A DNA stretch of 64,000 bases from Staphylococcus hsinchuensis (GCF_038789205.1 NZ_CP128355.1:1116001-1180000); one strand, 5' to 3'; counted from the stretch's first letter, positions 10,474-19,887 are shown. Notes: generated from the sequence alone by a model not told the origin. A program made the numbers and translations.

Positions 10474-12849
10474 ATGAATTTAAAACAATCCATAGAAGAA
10501 ATTATTAAACAACCTGATTATGAACCGATGTCAGTGTCAGACTTTCAAGATGCGCTCGGTTTAAGTAGTGCTGATTCATTTAGAGAATTAATTAAAATAT
10601 TAGTAGAATTAGAACAAACTGGTTTGATTGAACGTACAAAAACAGATAGATATCAACGCAAAGAAACTAAATCATCAAAGCAATCTAAATTAATTAAAGG
10701 TAAATTAAGCCAAAACAAAAAAGGCTTTGCATTTTTACGTCCAGAAGAAGATGATATGGAAGATATTTTCATTCCACCTACTAAAATAAACAGAGCAATG
10801 GACGGGGACACTGTTCTTGTTGAATTACAAAAATCTAAAGGTGAACATAAAGGTAAAGTTGAAGGTGAAGTCAAATCCATCGAAACTCATTCTGTGACAC
10901 AGGTTGTAGGAACTTATAGCGAGGCGCGTCATTTCGGCTTCGTTCTGCCGGATGATAAACGTATCATGCAAGATATTTTTGTTCCTAAAGGTCAAAACTT
11001 AGGTGCAGTAGATGGACATAAAGTATTAGTTCAAATAACGAAATATGCGGACGGTACTGATAATCCAGAAGGTCATGTGTCAGCAATACTTGGTCATAAA
11101 AATGATCCAGGTGTAGATATTTTATCTATTATTTATCAACATGGCATAGAAATTGACTTCCCAGATAAAGTACTGGAAGATGCTCAAGCAGTACCTGAAG
11201 AAATTAAACCAGAACAAATTGAAGGACGCACAGATTTACGTGATGAACTAACAATTACGATTGATGGTGCAGATGCTAAAGACTTAGATGATGCGATTAG
11301 TGTGAAGAAACTAGATAATGGTAATACGCAATTAACAGTAAGCATCGCGGATGTAAGCTATTATGTGACTGAAGATTCACCACTAGATCAAGAAGCGTAT
11401 GAACGTGCCACGAGTGTGTATTTAGTTGATCGCGTTATACCTATGATACCGCATCGTTTAAGTAACGGTATTTGTTCACTAAATCCGAAGGTCGACCGTT
11501 TAACATTAAGTTGTCAAATGGAAATTAACCAGCGTGGTGACGTTATAAATCATAGCATCTTTGATAGTGTCATTCATTCTAATCATCGAATGACTTATGA
11601 TGAAGTAAACGAAATCATCACTGATCAAAATGAAGCAACACGACAAAAGTATCCAGACGTTACACCTATGCTAGATTTAGCACAAGATTTATCAAATCGT
11701 TTAATTGCGATGAGAAGACGTCGTGGTGAAATTGACTTTGATATTAGTGAAGCTAAAGTATTAGTAAACGATGAAGGTATTCCAACGGATGTCGAATTAA
11801 GACAGCGTGGCGAAGGTGAACGTCTAATTGAATCATTCATGCTTGCAGCCAACGAAACAATCGCTGAACACTTTGACAACTTACAAGTACCATTTATTTA
11901 CCGTGTTCACGAACAACCTAAATCAGAAAGATTACGTCAATTCTTCGACTTTATTACGAACTTTGGTTTAATGATCAAAGGTACAGGTGAAGACATTCAT
12001 CCATCGACATTACAGAAAATTCAACAAGAAGTTGAAGGTCAACCAGAACAAATGGTGATTTCTACTATGATGCTTCGTTCAATGCAACAAGCACGTTATG
12101 ACGATGTAAACTTAGGTCATTTCGGTTTATCAGCTGAGTTCTACACTCATTTCACATCACCTATCCGTAGATATCCTGACTTAATCGTACACAGATTAAT
12201 CCGTAAATATATCATTGAGCAATCCATGGATAATGAAACCCTTAATAAATGGGAAGAAATGTTACCTGAAATTGCAGATCATACTTCTACAAGAGAACGT
12301 AGAGCGATTGATGCAGAAAGAGATACGGATGAACTGAAAAAAGCAGAATACATGGTACAACATATCGGTGAAGAATACGAAGGTATTATCAGCTCAGTGG
12401 CAAACTTCGGTATGTTCGTTGAATTACCAAATACAATTGAAGGTATGGTTCATGTATCAAACTTAACTGACGATTATTACCACTTTGATGAACGTCAAAT
12501 GGCAATGATTGGTGAAAGACAAGCTAAAGTATTCCGTATTGGGGATCCAGTAAAAATTAAAGTCGTTAATGTAGACGTAGATGAGCGTATGATTGATTTC
12601 CAAATTGTAGGTATGCCATTACCGAAAAATGATCGTGGCAGTCAAAGACCTGCAAGAGGAAAAACAATTCAAACTAAAACAAGAGGCAACGCTTTAGATA
12701 AGTCTAAAGACGATCGAAAAGGTAAAAAGAAATCAAAACAACGTAAGGGTAAAAACCAACGTAATAAAGATAAAAAAGGTAATACCAACCATAAACCATT
12801 TTATAAAGATAAAAAGGTTAAAAAGAAAGCACGTAAAAAGAAAAAATAA
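10474..12849 (+). CDS. rnr: Ribonuclease R
   Basis: 791 residues. 3'-to-5' hydrolytic exoribonuclease that digests structured RNA and, with tmRNA/SmpB, defective mRNA. Order: N-terminal winged helix, two cold-shock domains (about 70-230), the RNB catalytic domain with ITIDGADAKDLDDAIS carrying the metal-binding Asp residues (about 265-280) and SPIRRYPDL, an S1 domain (about 630-705), and a Lys-rich tail. Start chosen from AAAGGAGGGG. Directly upstream of smpB and ssrA, its functional partners. Confidence 0.96.
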   Translation: MNLKQSIEEIIKQPDYEPMSVSDFQDALGLSSADSFRELIKILVELEQTGLIERTKTDRYQRKETKSSKQSKLIKGKLSQNKKGFAFLRPEEDDMEDIFIPPTKINRAMDGDTVLVELQKSKGEHKGKVEGEVKSIETHSVTQVVGTYSEARHFGFVLPDDKRIMQDIFVPKGQNLGAVDGHKVLVQITKYADGTDNPEGHVSAILGHKNDPGVDILSIIYQHGIEIDFPDKVLEDAQAVPEEIKPEQIEGRTDLRDELTITIDGADAKDLDDAISVKKLDNGNTQLTVSIADVSYYVTEDSPLDQEAYERATSVYLVDRVIPMIPHRLSNGICSLNPKVDRLTLSCQMEINQRGDVINHSIFDSVIHSNHRMTYDEVNEIITDQNEATRQKYPDVTPMLDLAQDLSNRLIAMRRRRGEIDFDISEAKVLVNDEGIPTDVELRQRGEGERLIESFMLAANETIAEHFDNLQVPFIYRVHEQPKSERLRQFFDFITNFGLMIKGTGEDIHPSTLQKIQQEVEGQPEQMVISTMMLRSMQQARYDDVNLGHFGLSAEFYTHFTSPIRRYPDLIVHRLIRKYIIEQSMDNETLNKWEEMLPEIADHTSTRERRAIDAERDTDELKKAEYMVQHIGEEYEGIISSVANFGMFVELPNTIEGMVHVSNLTDDYYHFDERQMAMIGERQAKVFRIGDPVKIKVVNVDVDERMIDFQIVGMPLPKNDRGSQRPARGKTIQTKTRGNALDKSKDDRKGKKKSKQRKGKNQRNKDKKGNTNHKPFYKDKKVKKKARKKKK

Positions 12850-12871
12850 CTCAACAAAGAGGTGAAACTCA

Positions 12872-13342
12872 ATGCCGAAAAAGAAGAAAAAATCACCAGG
12901 AACATTAGCTGAAAATCGTAAGGCAAGACATGATTTCAACATAGAAGATACGATTGAAGCGGGCATTGCGTTGAAAGGAACTGAAATTAAGTCAATTCGT
13001 CGTGGTAGCGCAAATTTAAAGGATAGTTACGCACAAGTATCAAAAGGTGAAATCTTCCTTCAAAATATGCACATTGCGCCGTACGAAGAAGGTAACCAGT
13101 TCAACCATGATCCACGTCGTTCAAGAAAACTATTACTTCATAAAAAAGAAATATTAAAACTTGGCGACCGTACGAGAGAAATTGGTTATTCTATTGTTCC
13201 TTTAAAACTATATTTAAAGCATGGTAACTGCAAAGTATTACTTGGCGTTGCAAGAGGTAAGAAGAAATACGATAAACGTCAAGCATTGAAAGAAAAAGCA
13301 GTCAAACGCGATGTGGACAGAGAGATGAAAGCCCGTTATTAA
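12872..13342 (+). CDS. smpB: SmpB, tmRNA-binding protein
   Basis: 156 residues. Binds the tRNA-like domain of tmRNA and carries it to stalled ribosomes. Core motifs: [33 protein letters not shown] and the basic C-terminal tail that enters the mRNA channel ([18 protein letters not shown]). Strong AGAGGTGAA site, 22 bp after rnr. Its RNA partner ssrA is about 110 bp downstream. Confidence 0.97.
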   Translation: MPKKKKKSPGTLAENRKARHDFNIEDTIEAGIALKGTEIKSIRRGSANLKDSYAQVSKGEIFLQNMHIAPYEEGNQFNHDPRRSRKLLLHKKEILKLGDRTREIGYSIVPLKLYLKHGNCKVLLGVARGKKKYDKRQALKEKAVKRDVDREMKARY

Positions 13343-13349
13343 GCGAAAG

Positions 13350-13381
13350 ATATTGCCAAAGATATTAATCTTTGGTAATAT
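13350..13381 (+). other. Hairpin between smpB and ssrA
   Basis: ATATTGCCAAAGAT pairs with ATCTTTGGTAATAT around a short loop (14 pairs). No T-run follows, so it is probably a processing or stability element rather than a terminator. Confidence 0.6.
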
Positions 13382-13454
13382 TGAATATGCTTTCTAAAAA
13401 ATGTCAGTTAATATAAGCATTTTTTCTAAGAGAATGCTTGTTAATTTTTATTAA

Positions 13455-13811
13455 GGGGACGTTCTTGGATTCGACAGGGGTCCCCCGAGCTGATTAAGCG
13501 TGTCGGAGGGTTGTCTCCGTATCAACACACACAGTTAAAATTAACTGACAAATCAAACGATAATTTAGCAGTAGCTGCGTAATAGCCACTGCATCGCCTA
13601 ACTGCATCTCCTATGTGCAGTTAACGCGATTCAACCTTAGTAGGATACGCTAAACACTGCCGTTTGAAGTCTGTTTAGAAGAGAACTAATCAAACTAGCA
13701 TAGTGTTGGTTGTCTGTCTCCTATCACTATGTGAAACTTACAGATAGACTACACACGTAGAAAGATCTGTATCAGGACCTCTGGACGCGGGTTCAAATCC
13801 CGCCGTCTCCA
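13455..13811 (+). ncRNA. ssrA: tmRNA (SsrA)
   Basis: About 357 nt. The 5' end GGGGACG pairs with CGTCTCC at the 3' end to make the tRNA-like acceptor stem; the discriminator A is at 13811 and CCA is probably added. The T-arm GGTTCAAATCC is just upstream of the 3' end. The tag frame begins with the resume codon GAC at 13547 and reads DKSNDNLAVAA, stop TAA at 13580. Rescues ribosomes stalled on broken mRNA with SmpB and RNase R. Confidence 0.95.
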
Positions 13812-13818
13812 CTATTGA

Positions 13819-13848
13819 GCCTACAACCCGCATGGTTGTGGGCTTTTT
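13819..13848 (+). terminator. Terminator of ssrA
   Basis: GCCTACAACC-CGCAT-GGTTGTGGGC followed by TTTTTCATTTTTG. Confidence 0.9.
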
Positions 13849-13870
13849 CATTTTTGTTGCCACAGAGCCT

Positions 13871-13907
13871 ATAAAAAAAGCCATCATCCAAACATGAATA
13901 ATGGCTA
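13871..13907 (-). terminator. Terminator of a leftward transcript
   Basis: AGCCAT...ATGGCT inverted repeat with a seven-base T-run when read on the - strand. It lies 60 bp past the stop of the orphan leftward frame at 13967, which suggests that frame is or was a transcribed gene. Confidence 0.7.
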
Positions 13908-13966
13908 CAACTATTTAGCAATTTCTTATATGTAAAGGGGCAATTTAATTTAAAAATCATTACTTT

Positions 13967-14140
13967 TTATCTTTTTACCCATATAAACAGTAAACTTATA
14001 ATGAGTAATATATCTATTATTTTCATCAAGAATGAACCAAATTTGAGTATATGTATATCGCAAATGTAACCAACGATTGGCATAAAAATGCTCAATATTA
14101 ATGTAATTAAAATAATAGCTAACAGTTTGCGTTGAGAAAT
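13967..14140 (-). pseudogene. Small membrane protein frame without a standard start codon
   Basis: A continuous frame of 57 codons reads as two strongly hydrophobic segments with a Lys/Arg end (…FIWVKR, stop). No ATG, GTG or TTG opens it: upstream in frame is a TAA, and the first codons are TAT ATT TCT CAA CGC. AGAGG lies 6-10 bases before the ATT, so an ATT start is possible, or the start codon has been lost. A proper terminator follows it. The remaining parts of 13908-14322 hold nothing else that I can support. Confidence 0.4.
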
Positions 14141-14322
14141 ATATTAGCCTCTTAACTTATGAAATTTAAGTTTTTGTTAAAACTAGGTGTGATATCTACA
14201 CAATTGTATGTAAGTTGTGTGAATTTGCAAAATATCGTTTCTAGGTTTAAAATATATTTATATATGTTAAATAAGCTATGTTAAACGTGACGTTTAGTGT
14301 TATCTAAAAAGACTATTTTCAA

Positions 14323-14358
14323 CAAAAAAGAAGCCACTCTACGGCAATAGAGTAGCTC
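14323..14358 (-). terminator. Terminator of the Asn-rich gene
   Basis: AGCTACTCTA-TTGCCG-TAGAGTGGCT followed by TCTTTTTTGTT on the - strand. Confidence 0.88.
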
Positions 14359-14368
14359 CACACACATA

Positions 14369-14593
14369 TTAGTCTTCTTTACGAACGCCTTTGAATGGTT
14401 CTGAATCTGATTTTACTTGCATGAATTCACCAGTTTCAGTATCACGTTTAACATAGCTATCGTTTTGAGGGTTTTTAACTTGAGAACGATCTTTTACTTG
14501 ACCAGTACGTTCTTGATTGTTTGAGTTGTTATTATTTGTACTATTGTTATTATTGTTGTTGTTGTTATTATTGTTTGAATTATTTGTAGCCAC
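14369..14593 (-). CDS. Asn-rich small protein, unknown function
   Basis: 74 residues. After a GTG start comes a nearly pure Asn run with a few Ser and Thr (residues 3-27), then a charged, hydrophilic C-terminal half (QERTGQVKDRSQVKNPQND and SEPFKGVRKED) that looks conserved-protein-like. I chose the GTG because GAAGGAGGTG is optimally placed; a longer upstream frame has no ribosome site. The poly-Asn tract is encoded by mixed AAT/AAC codons. No function is known to me. Confidence 0.8.
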   Translation of the reverse strand: MATNNSNNNNNNNNNNNSTNNNNSNNQERTGQVKDRSQVKNPQNDSYVKRDTETGEFMQVKSDSEPFKGVRKED

Positions 14594-14704
14594 AATAAAC
14601 ACCTCCTTCCTTGGTTGGTAATTATAGTATAACAATTGTAATTTTATAATAAAGTGAAACAAATGATTATAAAAGTAAAATTTTTGTTAATATTTTAACT
14701 TTCG

Positions 14705-14724
14705 ATATCAAAGGCCTTTGATAT
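14705..14724. other. Perfect 20-bp palindrome
   Basis: ATATCAAAGG followed by its exact complement CCTTTGATAT, in a noncoding AT-rich stretch between two leftward genes. It may be an operator for a dimeric regulator, but no adjacent promoter is clear. Confidence 0.5.
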
Positions 14725-14837
14725 AATTAAAAAGCATTTTATTTATTTTTTAGAAAAATAATCGTTAATATCTTTCATAAAATTAAAAATTTGGTTGATG
14801 GACGCACAATTTTATTGGTTGTGAGTTTTTTATCATT

Positions 14838-14884
14838 AAAAAAGTAGGCACAAAGGTGATTCGCCTTTGTGTCTACTTTTATTT
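14838..14884. terminator. Bidirectional terminator after the K+ transporter gene
   Basis: AAAGTAGGCACAAAGG pairs with CCTTTGTGTCTACTTT around TGATTCG, with A- and T-runs on both sides. Confidence 0.9.
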
Positions 14885-14921
14885 TATACTTTAACAATGG
14901 ATTAGCGCGACGACATATGAG

Positions 14922-16229
14922 TTATAAATGTATGTGCGCTTTAGGGAAGTGATAATTTTTAGGTTCTTTTGGTGGTATAATTGCTCTAGCAATCGTGAGT
15001 AAACCGACTTTACCACATAACATCACAATAACGATTAACAATTTAGTTATTCCATGATACTCCGGTGTTAAGTTCATTGACAATCCTACTGTACCAAAGG
15101 CTGAAACGACTTCAAATAGTATTTTAATAAAGGAAATCGTCGGGTTAATCATTGATATAATGAAAGTCATGAAAAATATAAATGCGATAGAAATATTGAT
15201 TATCACAATAGACATTTTAATATATTTATCGAATATTTCTTTATTGAACAATGAAATACTGTGTTCTTTTCTTAAAGTGTTTAGCACAAATATGACAATA
15301 ATCGCGAAAGTTGTAACTTTAACACCACCAGCTGCACTTAATGGTGCGCCCCCGATAAACATCAATAACATGAATAACAGGGCAGTAGGTGTCGTTATAC
15401 TACCAATATCGACAGTGTTAAATCCTGCTGTACGCGTTGTGACAGATTGTAAGAATGCATTTCCTATCTTTTCAATAATACCCATGTGATTTAAAGTATT
15501 CGCTTGTTCAAGTAAGAAAAAGAGTACCATACCTGAAACAATCAAAATCGATGTTGTCGATAGTACAAGCTTTGAATGCAATGATAGTTTATTTAACTTT
15601 CTACAATATAATAAGTCTATAATTACAAAATGACCGAGACCGCCCATGATGATTAACAACGGAACAACAATTATGACCACTGGATCATTCGCAAAATGAA
15701 TTAAATTGTCTTTAAATAATGCAAACCCAGCGTTGTTAAACGCAGATATTGATGTAAATATACTAATAAACACGCCTTTTCCTAAGCCGTATTTAGGAAT
15801 AAATGTTAAACATAAACATAGCGCACCAATTGTTTCACTTACTATACTGTAAATTGCGAGATGCTTAATTAATTTAATAATGCCACCCGGTTCATCGATA
15901 TTCCAAGTAACCATAATTAAGAATCTGTTTTTTATTGAGATCTTTCTATTTAAAATAACGAGTGTCAACATCGTCACCGTTACAATCCCTAAACCACCGA
16001 TTTGAATCAGGGCGAGAATAACAAGCTCACCTAAGAGATTAAATTGGGTTCCTACGTCAACGGGAGATAAGCCAGTCACTGTAAATGCACTCGAAGCTAC
16101 AAATAACGCATCAATAAAATTGATAGGTTTTTTACCGGTGTACGGTAAATAAAGTAACAATGCTCCTATTATCGTCGTTGATAGAAATAAGAGTAGATAG
16201 AAATATAATGGTTTATTTACTTTGCTCAT
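14922..16229 (-). CDS. Ktr/Trk-type potassium uptake channel subunit
   Basis: 435 residues, the length of KtrB/KtrD. Four M1-P-M2 repeats are recognisable from their selectivity-filter loops: SSAFTVTGLSPVD (about 48), SAFNNAGFALF (about 160), SVTTRTAGFNTVD (about 270) and SAFGTVGLSMN (about 385). Each holds the key Gly. Works as a dimer on a cytosolic KtrA/KtrC-type RCK ring that binds nucleotides; no such gene is adjacent, so the partner is encoded elsewhere. Staphylococci have more than one paralogue, and I cannot say whether this is KtrB or KtrD. Confidence 0.92.
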   Translation of the reverse strand: MSKVNKPLYFYLLLFLSTTIIGALLLYLPYTGKKPINFIDALFVASSAFTVTGLSPVDVGTQFNLLGELVILALIQIGGLGIVTVTMLTLVILNRKISIKNRFLIMVTWNIDEPGGIIKLIKHLAIYSIVSETIGALCLCLTFIPKYGLGKGVFISIFTSISAFNNAGFALFKDNLIHFANDPVVIIVVPLLIIMGGLGHFVIIDLLYCRKLNKLSLHSKLVLSTTSILIVSGMVLFFLLEQANTLNHMGIIEKIGNAFLQSVTTRTAGFNTVDIGSITTPTALLFMLLMFIGGAPLSAAGGVKVTTFAIIVIFVLNTLRKEHSISLFNKEIFDKYIKMSIVIINISIAFIFFMTFIISMINPTISFIKILFEVVSAFGTVGLSMNLTPEYHGITKLLIVIVMLCGKVGLLTIARAIIPPKEPKNYHFPKAHIHL

Positions 16230-16488
16230 TTTTTAATCACCATTCATTGAAAATTTAAAACCTCTTAAAGGATAATAACATAATACCCAGTATATACTAA
16301 TATAAATTTTTTTGTTACCAAAATTAAAAATGAAAGTGCAAAAAAGAGTATGTATTACAAGGTTCGGGTTTGAAAGTGTTAATCCCTCGTAGAAAGATAT
16401 TCGCATGCACTTGTTTAGGTAGATAGAATATGAAATTATTATAAAAAGAGAACGTAGAAATCTATTTATTTAAGTAAGGAGACCAACG

Positions 16489-16746
16489 ATGTCATTAGCA
16501 GAAATTGTTATGTTACTTTTAACAGTGACTGTGGTGCTTTTTATAATTATTTTTAATTTAATATTAGATAAATCATTAAAATATACAATTATTGCTATGA
16601 TTGTGCATTCTATACTGTTATTTTTAATTAGAGTTTTTTGGGCAGGTCACTCAGTTACTTCTTCAATAATGAAGTCGTTTGATATTTTAGAAGTCATTGC
16701 TATCGTTGTCGTGGCCGTCGTGTTTTTTAAAAAGAGAAAGACGTAA
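16489..16746 (+). CDS. Small membrane protein, three helices, unknown function
   Basis: 85 residues with three hydrophobic segments (about 4-24, 31-50, 60-80) and a Lys/Arg tail (FKKRKT). TAAGGAG precedes the ATG. No family recognised. Confidence 0.7.
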   Translation: MSLAEIVMLLLTVTVVLFIIIFNLILDKSLKYTIIAMIVHSILLFLIRVFWAGHSVTSSIMKSFDILEVIAIVVVAVVFFKKRKT

Positions 16747-16862
16747 TATCTTACATAAATGATTTATTATTAAACATACATCAATTGATATTGCTTTTTA
16801 AAGTTTTCTCTTTGATAATAGTACGGAATTGAAGTGTAGTTATTTTAAAGGTGTGAAATGAT

Positions 16863-17324
16863 ATGATATTGATTAGTGCTTGTCTGATAGGAGAAGCGGT
16901 ACGATATGATGGAGGTCATAAATTAGATCAAAGATTGAAAGACCTCGTAGATAAAGGAGAAGCGATTACTGCTTGTCCAGAGTTGCTTGGAGGACTTTCT
17001 GTTCCAAGAGAACCGTCTGAAATCGTAGGTGGAGACGGATTTGATGTATGGAACGACGAGGCTAAAGTGATGACCGTGACAGGTAGAGATGTTACTGAAG
17101 CATTTAAAACAGGTGCCAAGCAGACGTTAAAGATAATACAGTCATTTGAGTGCGATACGGTAGTTTTAAAATCGAACAGCCCTTCATGTGGTACACGGAC
17201 GATTTATAATGGGCAATTTAATGGGGGGAAAACAGCAGGCCCCGGCGTATTATCAGCATTATTAAGTGAATACAACATACGTGTTTATGATGAAGTAGAA
17301 TTTTTAGCTACACTTGTAGAATAA
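16863..17324 (+). CDS. DUF523 family protein
   Basis: 153 residues. Conserved Cys-containing motifs of DUF523 (YbbK-like) are all present: SACLIGEAVRYDGG at the N-terminus, TACPELLGGLSVPREPSEI in the middle, and LKSNSPSCGTRTIYNG. The three Cys could bind a metal or an iron-sulfur cluster; in some bacteria this domain is fused to a DUF1722 domain, which is missing here. Biochemical function is unknown to me. Stand-alone gene. Confidence 0.9.
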   Translation: MILISACLIGEAVRYDGGHKLDQRLKDLVDKGEAITACPELLGGLSVPREPSEIVGGDGFDVWNDEAKVMTVTGRDVTEAFKTGAKQTLKIIQSFECDTVVLKSNSPSCGTRTIYNGQFNGGKTAGPGVLSALLSEYNIRVYDEVEFLATLVE

Positions 17325-17514
17325 TTTAAAAATTTAGTTATTCTGATTATTGTGTTTTTTACAAAGTAGTTAAATTTAGTTATATTACATTCATCTATAT
17401 GTAATCTTTTAGAAAAGTGACTATGATATATTATCCCAGGATTAAAGGTGAAGTAATTTAAAACAACTTAATTGTTTTTGTCTTTAATAATGATATTTTT
17501 TGAAAGGGATATGT

Positions 17515-18033
17515 ATGTCTAAAGTTATATCGCGTTTAATAATCATGTCACTTGTTACTTCGATATGTATATTTTTAACTCATGAAACAGTTTCAGCTGC
17601 TACCGAAAATGAAGCAATTACCCATGTTGATACGCTTGAAGGTAAAGGTTGGGATTATGATAACGCTTATGGATGGCAGTGTTTCGACCTCGTTAATGAA
17701 CAATGGGATTATTTATATAACCATGGTTTGAAAGGGGCTTATGCAAAACAAATACCATTTGCCAATGACTTCACAGGGGAAGCGACTGTTTATAAAAATA
17801 CACCAGAATTTAAAGCTAAGGCAGGGGACATCGTCGTATTTAATGATAACTATGGTAACGGTGCTGGACACACGGCAATCGTTACAAACGGCAATGCAGA
17901 TGGTAATTATTATAAATTTGAGTCACTTGATCAAAACTGGTACGGCGGTGGCGCAACACGAACTGAAGTAGCACATAAGGTAGTTCATAATTATGATACC
18001 GAAATGTGGTTTATAAGACCTAAATATAATTAA
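17515..18033 (+). CDS. Secreted CHAP-domain cell-wall hydrolase
   Basis: 172 residues. A signal peptide (about 1-28, ending TVSAA) is followed by one CHAP domain. The catalytic Cys is in [12 protein letters not shown] and the His in [10 protein letters not shown]. The domain resembles the CHAP of phage phi11 endolysin (QCFD, PFAND, GDIVVF, QNWYGGG), which cuts the peptide stem or cross-bridge. It has no SH3b or LysM wall-binding domain. I start at ATG 17515, six bases after GAAAGGG; a TTG 15 bases upstream has no ribosome site. Confidence 0.88.
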   Translation: MSKVISRLIIMSLVTSICIFLTHETVSAATENEAITHVDTLEGKGWDYDNAYGWQCFDLVNEQWDYLYNHGLKGAYAKQIPFANDFTGEATVYKNTPEFKAKAGDIVVFNDNYGNGAGHTAIVTNGNADGNYYKFESLDQNWYGGGATRTEVAHKVVHNYDTEMWFIRPKYN

Positions 18034-18042
18034 GCAAAAATC

Positions 18043-18097
18043 AAACTTCCCTTAGAAGTTATCGTACGTGTGAGATGACATTTGAGGGGAGTTTTAA
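18043..18097 (+). terminator. Terminator after the CHAP gene
   Basis: AAACTTCCCT...AGGGGAGTTT with a long loop, followed by TTTTAATATTT. Confidence 0.6.
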
Positions 18098-18180
18098 TAT
18101 TTCACCATGTGACAAAAGTGTAAGCTCACTGCCCATGTGTCTTTGTTAATATAAATGTATAGAATACTAGGGGGAATAAA

Positions 18181-18384
18181 ATGTTATTTAATAGTACAGC
18201 TTCTCTTCTAGCCATCGGATTCTTGGTATTTGGTATTAGTGCAATGATATATATGAGTTATGAAATGTATAAAGCCCTTATAAAAAGTCACAAAAAAATG
18301 AATCTAGAACCTGGAATATATACTTTATTGATAGCTGCAGTGTGTGGTATTGCGTTGTTAGTCATAATGACTGTACCAAGTTAA
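18181..18384 (+). CDS. Small membrane protein, two helices
   Basis: 67 residues with hydrophobic segments at about 8-28 and 45-65 around a basic cytoplasmic loop (KALIKSHKKMN). TAGGGGGAAT precedes the ATG. Unknown function. Confidence 0.7.
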   Translation: MLFNSTASLLAIGFLVFGISAMIYMSYEMYKALIKSHKKMNLEPGIYTLLIAAVCGIALLVIMTVPS

Positions 18385-18399
18385 TATAAAAAGAAATGT

Positions 18400-18563
18400 G
18401 TGAGGAGTGGGACAGAAATCGAATTTTTAATAAAGGTTTCGTAGTCCCACCCGGGCAAGAATGACTAGGATTGAAAAAGCTTAATCTAAGCGCATTTTCA
18501 ATTCAGACATCTACTGCCAAATTGACAAAGAGTCTGAGACACTTATTTTTGTCTCAGACTCAT
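18400..18563 (+). repeat. Interspersed intergenic repeat, copy 1
   Basis: About 160 bp. It opens with GAGTGGGACAGAAATCG and a matching TAGTCCCACCC arm, continues through GACTAGGATTGAAAAAGC and CAATTCAGACAT, and ends in the hairpin GAGTCTGAGAC...GTCTCAGACTC followed by T-rich sequence. Near-identical copies lie at 26286 (same strand) and 32186 (opposite strand). It carries its own terminator and occurs at gene ends. The GTGGGACAGAAAT opening resembles staphylococcal intergenic repeats. Confidence 0.9.
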
Positions 18564-18582
18564 AATTTTTATTAAGAGGGAT

Positions 18583-18807
18583 TTAAAATAACATAGTAAG
18601 TGCAAATACAAATAAAATAATTGCTAATATAATTAAAATGATACCGAATATACGCACTTTTCTTGATTGTGTATGAACCGCTTTACTTTCATATTCATTT
18701 GCGTTTGTAGTTCGAGTTAATTCACGTTTACTTTCACGGAATGAAAAATATGCGAGAACAAGTAAAATAATGCTGGTTAATATAAAAATAATTGCTAAAA
18801 TATTCAA
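18583..18807 (-). CDS. Small membrane protein, two helices
   Basis: 74 residues. Hydrophobic segments at about 3-21 and 50-73 flank a polar, charged loop (SFRESKRELTRTTNANEYES). The start is TTG at 18807, preceded by AGGAGGCT at good spacing. Unknown function. Confidence 0.7.
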   Translation of the reverse strand: MNILAIIFILTSIILLVLAYFSFRESKRELTRTTNANEYESKAVHTQSRKVRIFGIILIILAIILFVFALTMLF

Positions 18808-19187
18808 TTTGGAGCCTCCTGTTGTTCAATGGAAAATGAAATATCTGAATGCCAGGTAATAACATAACGTAAGTAGATTAAATATATTGTACTACACTTA
18901 AGTGCGATAAATGATTGTATAAATTTATCGTTAAGATTATTATGATTACTTATGGTTATAATAATTGTCTTTTTATTTGAAAGCGTTTTGATTTTGTATA
19001 TTAAATATGATTATATGCATTAAGTTGTAAGATGTCTAGTTTTGTAAATAGAAGTCGTAAGAAATACTGAAATACGCATAGACTTAATAATTGTAGGGCG
19101 AAAGGCCTGGTGTGGAAATGAGTGTATTAGGGTAAATTATTTATACACACATGATTTAATAATTAGTATGATTAAAGGGATGAGATT
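18808..19187. other. Gene-free AT-rich stretch
   Basis: 380 bp between two divergent small genes. I see no ORF with a ribosome site, no clear hairpin with a T-run and no well-formed promoter. Confidence 0.5.
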
Positions 19188-19373
19188 ATGAAAATTAAGA
19201 CATTTCATATGCAATATGAAGAAAATTTTGAAGAATTTGATCAACGTGTCAATCAATTTCTCGATGAAATATTGAAACAACATCATTATTCTGTCGTGAG
19301 CGTTACGCCTACAGTTACGAATAGTGTTGAAGGTGTAGATTATTTTATAACAGTAGTTTATAAACAAGGTTAA
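19188..19373 (+). CDS. Small soluble protein, possibly Cse60-like
   Basis: 61 residues. The pattern is a short strand, a helix (EEFDQRVNQFLDEIL), then VVSVTPTVTNSVEGVDYFITVVY, two strands around a turn. This resembles the small Cse60-type fold seen in Bacillus, but the match is by pattern only. AAAGGGATGAG precedes the ATG. Confidence 0.55.
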   Translation: MKIKTFHMQYEENFEEFDQRVNQFLDEILKQHHYSVVSVTPTVTNSVEGVDYFITVVYKQG

Positions 19374-19479
19374 AATATATCGTGTTTATAATTAGAATAT
19401 CAGTTTAATTTGATATTGAAAGGGAATCGCACAGTGAGATGTTTAATAGATAAAAATAAGGTAATGGGAGTGTATTAAA

Positions 19480-19865
19480 TTGAAAATAATTGCTATGAGT
19501 ATTTTCGTAGATGACCAGGAAAAAGCAAAAAAGTTTTATACTGAAAAATTAGGATTTGAATTAGTGCACGATAAAGATTTAGGAAATGGATTTCTTGGTT
19601 AACTGTTAAAGAAGCACATTCAAACAATCCAGTAGAAATAGTACTTGAACCTAATGAAAGCATGATTGCGAAAAACTATCAAGAAGGGTTACTTTCAGCA
19701 GGAATACCTGCTACGATGTTTGGTGTTGAAAATCTAGAAGATACTGTTAAAAATTTAAAAGATGCCGACGTTGAATTTCATACAGAACTTTCAGAAATGA
19801 GCGGTGTTAAATATGCTATTTTCAAAGATACTTGCGGTAATTTAATACAAATAATTGAACAATAA
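19480..19865 (+). pseudogene. VOC/glyoxalase-fold protein, broken by a frameshift
   Basis: The 5' part (TTG start after GGGAG) reads KIIAMSIFVDDQEKAKKFYTEKLGFEL… and stops at TAA 19609 region. A shift of one base at about 19600-19606 restores a frame reading WLTVKEAHSNNPVEIVLEPN… through to SGVKYAIFKDTCGNLIQIIEQ. Together they form one VOC domain of about 127 residues (bleomycin/glyoxalase family) with the paired metal-site strands. A one-base deletion in this strain, or a sequencing error, explains it. Confidence 0.85.
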
Positions 19866-19887
19866 AATTTCATTAATTAATTGGATA

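Noticed and set aside
14520-14590. Short trinucleotide repeat, considered as a CRISPR or microsatellite
   Set aside because: It is the poly-Asn coding tract of a small gene; no CRISPR repeat-spacer arrangement is present anywhere in the window.
15160-15489. 109-codon frame antisense to the K+ transporter
   Set aside because: Opposite to selectivity-filter-coding sequence, no ribosome site.
17500-18033. TTG start five codons upstream for the CHAP gene
   Set aside because: The ribosome site GAAAGGG would lie inside the coding sequence; ATG 17515 has correct spacing and begins the signal peptide.
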